Of a stretch of 64,000 nt of DNA, positions 59,439 to 64,000 are shown piece after piece. Each line of letters begins with the position of its first letter. Within the stretch, counting starts at the first letter, position 1. This stretch comes from Acidimicrobiales bacterium (GTDB lineage: Bacteria; Actinomycetota; Acidimicrobiia; Acidimicrobiales; MedAcidi-G1): NCBI GenBank assembly GCA_029245675.1, contig JAQWOV010000032.1, forward strand, positions 1 through 64,000. Reading direction: 5' to 3'. Under the pieces are notes generated by a model. That model searched no databases. It saw nothing but the letters and a program-made list of their open reading frames with translations, and had not been told where the DNA came from. Both the position numbers and the translations under genes were made by a program.

Positions 59439-60764
59439 ATGACGAATTTATCTCTGACTTTTGGAACCGACGGTGTGAGAGGCAGAGCGGGGTCAGAACT
59501 CACTGAGGAAATGGTAAAAACGCTTGCACTATCTGCCGCGCCATATTTGAGTTCAGATCAGGTAGTAATTGGGCGAGACACACGCGAATCAAGCCCTTCT
59601 TTTGAAAAAGCGCTTGCACAAGGGTTTAAAGCTGGAGGTATCGAGCCCCTTTTATTGGGAGTAGCTCCTACACCAGCAGTTGCTCATCTTGCAGCTATTA
59701 GAGAAATAGCTGGAGCCATGGTTTCTGCATCTCATAATCCATGGTGGGACAACGGAATCAAATTATTTTCATCAGGCGGGCGTAAGTTGGACGATGCTAC
59801 TCAGTTACAAATAGAAACCAGTTGGCATAAGAACCTTTCAACAAGTGTTCCAAGAACAGAATCGTTCACTTCGGTTTCTTTAGACCCGTGGACTAATTTT
59901 GTACTGGATTCAACTACACATTTAATTTTCGATGGAATCAAAATGGTTCTCGATTGCGCGAATGGGGCCATGTCAGAATTTGCCCCAAAAATTATGCGAA
60001 ACCTAGGGGCTGAAGTTGTTGTTATCCATAACAATCCCGATGGGAAAAATATTAACCAAGAATGTGGTGCTACTCATCTAACGTCTTTACAGAAAGCGGT
60101 AATAGACAACTCAGCCGAAATTGGATTTGCGTTTGATGGAGATGGGGATCGTGTCATCGCAGTTTCTTCGGAAGGACAGATTTTAGATGGCGATCACTTA
60201 CTAGCACTCATTTCTGTAGACCGATTTGAAGAAGGAAAATTAACTGATGACACAGTTGCCATTACAGTAATGGCAAACCTCGGTCTTCGGAGAGCTTTGA
60301 GTGCGAGAGGCATCAAAACCTTTGAAACGCCTGTGGGAGACCGGTATGTCTTAGAAGCTTTAGAAAGCAACAATTGGGATGTGGGTGGGGAACAGTCTGG
60401 CCACATAGTGATATCAGAATTTGCGACAACAGGGGATGGGCTTTTAACTGCAGTCCAGACGCTTGCTGCTGCGCGAAAGCGAAAGAGAGAGATTGGACTA
60501 TGGGCAAAAGAGTTAGTTCAAAAATCTCCTCAAGTTTTAGTCAACTTGCCTGTTACTAAATCAGGAGCTGACTTGGTTGAACAAACATCTGACCTAATAG
60601 AGGAAATGAAACAAGAACTCGGTGACAATGGACGCATAGTGGTGCGTCCTTCAGGAACGGAACCTCTGGTTAGAATAATGGTGGAAGCCTTAGATGAACC
60701 TACTGCTCAGCAAGTCGCAAATTCACTAGAGGCGAGCATTAACGCCCTCGACAACACCCCTTGA
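59439..60764 (+). CDS. glmM: Phosphoglucosamine mutase GlmM
   Basis: GlmM converts glucosamine-6-phosphate to glucosamine-1-phosphate for peptidoglycan precursors. The 441-residue protein has FGTDGVRGRAG at the N-terminus. The active-site serine is in VSASHNPWWDNGIKLF, the magnesium loop is FDGDGDRV, and the phosphate-binding end is RPSGTEPLVRIM. The following gene encodes a GlmS-like enzyme, the previous step of the pathway. Confidence 0.96.
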   Translation: MTNLSLTFGTDGVRGRAGSELTEEMVKTLALSAAPYLSSDQVVIGRDTRESSPSFEKALAQGFKAGGIEPLLLGVAPTPAVAHLAAIREIAGAMVSASHNPWWDNGIKLFSSGGRKLDDATQLQIETSWHKNLSTSVPRTESFTSVSLDPWTNFVLDSTTHLIFDGIKMVLDCANGAMSEFAPKIMRNLGAEVVVIHNNPDGKNINQECGATHLTSLQKAVIDNSAEIGFAFDGDGDRVIAVSSEGQILDGDHLLALISVDRFEEGKLTDDTVAITVMANLGLRRALSARGIKTFETPVGDRYVLEALESNNWDVGGEQSGHIVISEFATTGDGLLTAVQTLAAARKRKREIGLWAKELVQKSPQVLVNLPVTKSGADLVEQTSDLIEEMKQELGDNGRIVVRPSGTEPLVRIMVEALDEPTAQQVANSLEASINALDNTP

Positions 60765-60825
60765 GTTCAATCACATAGAATTCTCTTACAACTTTTAAAT
60801 TTAACTACTGATAAGGAGGCGTGAT

Positions 60826-63800
60826 ATGTGTGGAATTATCGCAATTGTACGAAAACCGGAATCACGAGTCGCCCCTAACCCAGTAGACCTTCTTGACCTT
60901 ATTGAAAAGGCAGCAGGACTTTTAGCGGGAGAACAAATTGCTGCAGTATCTGAGGCGAAAAATTACTTAGAGCAAGTTAATCAACTTCTTCAAGGCACAT
61001 CCGGTTTATATGCCCTCATTGACAATGAAAATTTGAGCAGAGACTTAAAAGAAAAGTTAGAGATTTTATATACAAAAGTTGTTCCGAATATGGAACAATC
61101 ACTTCATGAGATGGATATAGATCCTGAAGAAGCAAATGAATTGATTGTTGGCTTGCGTGATTCAATTTGGGCAATTTCACATGACCGAATTGAAACATTT
61201 AAAGGAGTAATGAATTTAGCATCTAAGTCTCATGCTCCTAGTCGTGCCGGGTATGCAGTTCTCCTTTCTATCCAACAAGCTTTAAGTGCGATCGATCGGA
61301 TGGAGGTAAGAGGAAGAGACTCAGCCGGCATCCAGGTCACTCTTTGGGGCTATGAGTCTGACAAAGAACAAAACATAGATCACAGCGAAGACCCTTTGTA
61401 CCGTTCTGGAGCCACGCATCATGTCCAAGGGAGATTATTACAGTTTGTAGTCAAAACTGCCGCGGAAATTGGAGAACTCGGAGACAACACGACAGTCCTA
61501 AGAAAGAGAATTTCAGCAGACACTAACCTCGCCGAAATTCTTACTCAAGAAAAAGTGAGAGGTTCAATATTGGGACACACCCGATGGGCAAGTATCGGCG
61601 TTGTATCTGAAGCAAATGCGCATCCATTGGACTCAGTTAGAGCGGATGGAGAACAAACACCACTTGTTACGTCAGTTCAAAATGGTGACATAGACAACTA
61701 TTTAGAGGTCATTCAAGACAAATCTCTATCTATATCATCAGACATCACTAGTGATGCAAAAGTAATGCCTGCGCTTTGCTCCTCTTACCTGAAATATGGT
61801 GATGCGCCGAGTGATGCTTTCCGCAAGGCAGTTCAATCCTTTGAAGGATCTCTAGCGATAGCGACATCAATAGCAGATAAACCTGGCAATCTTTACTTGT
61901 CCTTGAGAGGAAGTGGGCAAGGACTATATATCGGTTTCGGGGAAGACGTTACAGTTGTTGCAAGTGAGCTTTATGGAGTTGTAGAAGTGACTCCTAATTA
62001 TTTACGCATGGATGGAGAGGTTCCAGCGGACTTAAACAACGCAGTAACAAGTCGTGGTCAAATCGTTGAAGTAGATGGCGAAAAATCTGGTCTTTCAGAG
62101 GGGATCACAAGGTATTCATTTGACGGACGGGTGCTACCAATTGAGAAGCAAGAAATAAAAAGGGCTGAAATTACTACACGAGATATAGATCGAAGCGGCT
62201 ACCCGCACTACCTTCTCAAAGAGATTAGTGAATCTTCTGATTCGGTTCGTTCAACTCTGCGTGGATACTTAGTTAAAGACACCAATGGTGATTTGGATGT
62301 CAAATTAGGAAACTCAGTCTTAAGTGAAGAGTTAATAAAGAAAATTTCGTCCGGAAAAGTTTGCAGAATTACAGTTATAGGTCAAGGAACTGCGGCTATA
62401 GCCGCTCAAGCCGTCGCAGCTGCAATAGATGAGCAGATTTCAAGTAGCGATATAAGAGTTGATTCTCAATTAGCAACAGAACTGTCGGGATTTGGTCTTC
62501 GCTCGGATATGTCAGATACCTGTGTTATCGCAATTAGCCAGTCTGGAACTACAACTGACACGAACCGCACAGTGGACTTAGTCCAAGCTCGAGGAGCACA
62601 TGTTGTAGCGATCGTAAACCGCAGAAACAGTGATCTTGCAGACAGAGCGGATGGAGTTTTTTATACTTCAGACGGACGAGACATAGAGATGAGTGTTGCG
62701 TCAACTAAAGCGTTCTATGCACAGGTAACAGCGGGGTTCCTTCTTGCGGTTTCTCTATTCAAGGCTCTTTCAAATAAGAAAAGTTCCGGTTATCTAGATC
62801 TTCTTGAGGGGCTACAAGAATTGCCACAGGTCATGGACCAGATGCTTCTTAACAGGACTCTTATTTCAGAGATTGCACAGCGTCATGCTCCGTCTCGTCG
62901 TTATTGGGCAATAGTTGGAAATGGTTTGAACCTTATTGCTGCTCGAGAAATTCGGATTAAATTGTCTGAACTTTGCTATAAATCTATTTCCTGTGACTCA
63001 ACTGAAGATAAGAAACATATAGACCTTTCGTCGGAGCCATTAATTCTTGTTTGCGCCACTGGTTTAGTTGGATCCACTGCAGATGATGTAGCGAAAGAAA
63101 TAGCCATATATAAAGCTCATAAGGCAGTGCCGATTGTCGTTTGCGGTGTTGATGATCATCAATACGGAGAAAATCCGGATCAAATAAGAATCCCAACAGT
63201 ACATCCAAGACTTGCATTCATTCTTTCAACAATGGCGGGTCACTTATTTGGCTATGAAGCAGCGAAAGCTATTGACGCTCAAGCAGATCCATTACGAGAA
63301 GCCCATGCTGCGATTGAAGGGATGGCTATTAGTTTATCTGAAGGCCAATCTCGTGAAGATTTGATGGAAGATCTTCGTAAAAATCTCTCAAGAGCTGAAA
63401 GTAGATTTACTCATGATCTTAGATCCAATGCTCTTGATGGGCACTTAGAGGCATCTACCGCTTCTCGCTTAGCGGGACTTTTCCGTTACGCTCTCGGTGA
63501 AGTACCTCTTGAGTCTTATCAACGTGAATATGGTCAAGTTGGAACCCCGGGGCTTGTGCTTGATCGATTAGCTGAATCACTTGTTCAAGCGATTGAACAA
63601 CTTACACGCCCTATAGATGCAATTAAACATCAAGCTAAAACAGTTACCGTTGGAATTTCTAGAACTGATGAAACACTTCTTGAGACGCGTTTAACAAAGT
63701 TTGTTCTTGGTTCTGGTTCTCCCCGAGGACAACTTAGTTACCGGACTCTAAGACTTCTTTCTTCTCTTGACCCTGCAGTTTCTACTTTGCAAGGTTTCAC

Positions 63801-64000
63801 TAGGTATGAAGTTCAAGGATTAGACACTGAGAATCCGACAATAGCCATTGTTGATCGTGGAGGGGTTTCAACTGAAATTCAATCACGGACTGAAGACGAT
63901 CCTGTTCTTCGAGGAACAAAACATAGAGTAGCGAGCGAACGAGAGGTCTTAGTTACTCGCGGAGCTAGAGATGATAGGACACTAATTATTATTCCAGAAG
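60826..64000 (+). CDS. glmS: Enlarged GlmS-like glutamine--fructose-6-phosphate aminotransferase, 3' truncated by window edge
   Basis: GlmS makes glucosamine-6-phosphate from fructose-6-phosphate and glutamine. The frame is open from the ATG (AAGGAGG 6 bases upstream) to the window end, at least 1058 residues against about 610 for GlmS. The N-terminal Cys2 nucleophile is followed by about 140 unfamiliar, helix-rich residues before RGRDSAG (162-168). HTRW (251-254), NG (286-287), the SIS start HYLLKEI (461-467), SQSGTT (571-576) and STKAF (626-630) follow. The usual C-terminal SIS2 helix is near 805-817. At least 229 further residues resemble nothing I know. Only 61 bases separate it from glmM, leaving no room for a glmS ribozyme. 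Confidence 0.85.
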   Translation, partial: MCGIIAIVRKPESRVAPNPVDLLDLIEKAAGLLAGEQIAAVSEAKNYLEQVNQLLQGTSGLYALIDNENLSRDLKEKLEILYTKVVPNMEQSLHEMDIDPEEANELIVGLRDSIWAISHDRIETFKGVMNLASKSHAPSRAGYAVLLSIQQALSAIDRMEVRGRDSAGIQVTLWGYESDKEQNIDHSEDPLYRSGATHHVQGRLLQFVVKTAAEIGELGDNTTVLRKRISADTNLAEILTQEKVRGSILGHTRWASIGVVSEANAHPLDSVRADGEQTPLVTSVQNGDIDNYLEVIQDKSLSISSDITSDAKVMPALCSSYLKYGDAPSDAFRKAVQSFEGSLAIATSIADKPGNLYLSLRGSGQGLYIGFGEDVTVVASELYGVVEVTPNYLRMDGEVPADLNNAVTSRGQIVEVDGEKSGLSEGITRYSFDGRVLPIEKQEIKRAEITTRDIDRSGYPHYLLKEISESSDSVRSTLRGYLVKDTNGDLDVKLGNSVLSEELIKKISSGKVCRITVIGQGTAAIAAQAVAAAIDEQISSSDIRVDSQLATELSGFGLRSDMSDTCVIAISQSGTTTDTNRTVDLVQARGAHVVAIVNRRNSDLADRADGVFYTSDGRDIEMSVASTKAFYAQVTAGFLLAVSLFKALSNKKSSGYLDLLEGLQELPQVMDQMLLNRTLISEIAQRHAPSRRYWAIVGNGLNLIAAREIRIKLSELCYKSISCDSTEDKKHIDLSSEPLILVCATGLVGSTADDVAKEIAIYKAHKAVPIVVCGVDDHQYGENPDQIRIPTVHPRLAFILSTMAGHLFGYEAAKAIDAQADPLREAHAAIEGMAISLSEGQSREDLMEDLRKNLSRAESRFTHDLRSNALDGHLEASTASRLAGLFRYALGEVPLESYQREYGQVGTPGLVLDRLAESLVQAIEQLTRPIDAIKHQAKTVTVGISRTDETLLETRLTKFVLGSGSPRGQLSYRTLRLLSSLDPAVSTLQGFTRYEVQGLDTENPTIAIVDRGGVSTEIQSRTEDDPVLRGTKHRVASEREVLVTRGARDDRTLIIIPE

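Noticed and set aside
60765-60825. glmS ribozyme before the GlmS-like gene
   Set aside because: Only 61 bases are available between glmM and the start codon, too short for the known ribozyme fold.

Overview
The window looks like chromosomal DNA of an actinobacterium, probably class Acidimicrobiia or a close relative. Three things support this. RpoC carries the coiled-coil insertion near residues 140-235 that is typical of actinobacterial beta-prime. The order tRNA-Thr, tRNA-Met, rpmG, tRNA-Trp, secE, nusG, rplK is the actinobacterial one. Many overlapping stop/start junctions (TGATG, TAATG) and GTG starts are present. The phylum is well supported; the class is an inference.

Region 1 (1-18745) encodes respiratory complex I twice over. 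The left edge holds the tail of one cluster, nuoH (5' truncated)-I-J-K-L-M-N. After a 163-base gap comes a second, contiguous set, nuoA-B-C-D-H-I-J-K-L-M-N, with no nuoE, nuoF or nuoG. The two sets are diverged paralogues. The first NuoL has an Ala-rich insertion of about 144 residues; the second NuoL and NuoM carry His/Asp-rich segments.

Region 2 (18759-24015) holds a MidA-type methyltransferase, acetyl-CoA synthetase, a small HAD-type phosphatase, an HtpX-like membrane protease, a YajQ-family protein and tRNA-Tyr.

Region 3 (24037-25170) has a GNAT acetyltransferase, tRNA-Thr, tRNA-Met, rpmG and tRNA-Trp. Base composition drops sharply at the 3' end of tRNA-Tyr: G+C per 60-base row is 37 at 23941-24000, 29 at 24061-24120 and 19 at 24241-24300. 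It then stays A/T-biased to the end of the window. This step is the most conspicuous large-scale oddity and could be either a real mosaic or a misassembly at a conserved tRNA.

Region 4 (25236-59393) is the core gene-expression block: secE-nusG-rplKA-rplJL-rpoBC, rpsL-rpsG-fusA-tuf-rpsJ, the remaining S10/spc genes (rplC to secY-adk), infA-rpmJ-rpsM-rpsK-rpsD-rpoA-rplQ-truA, and rplM-rpsI. An AI-2E-type permease gene on the minus strand separates rpsJ from rplC. No map gene lies between adk and infA, and infA seems to lack an ATG/GTG/TTG start at the expected place. RpoC lacks three of the four cysteines of its second zinc site. L10, L22, S3 and NusG carry long acidic tails.

Region 5 (59439-64000) holds glmM followed by a greatly enlarged GlmS-like protein that runs off the right edge; together they would make glucosamine-1-phosphate for cell-wall precursors. 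No mobile elements, CRISPR arrays or phage genes were seen, and no gene-free stretch exceeds 300 bases. The enlarged GlmS is the best candidate for something undescribed.
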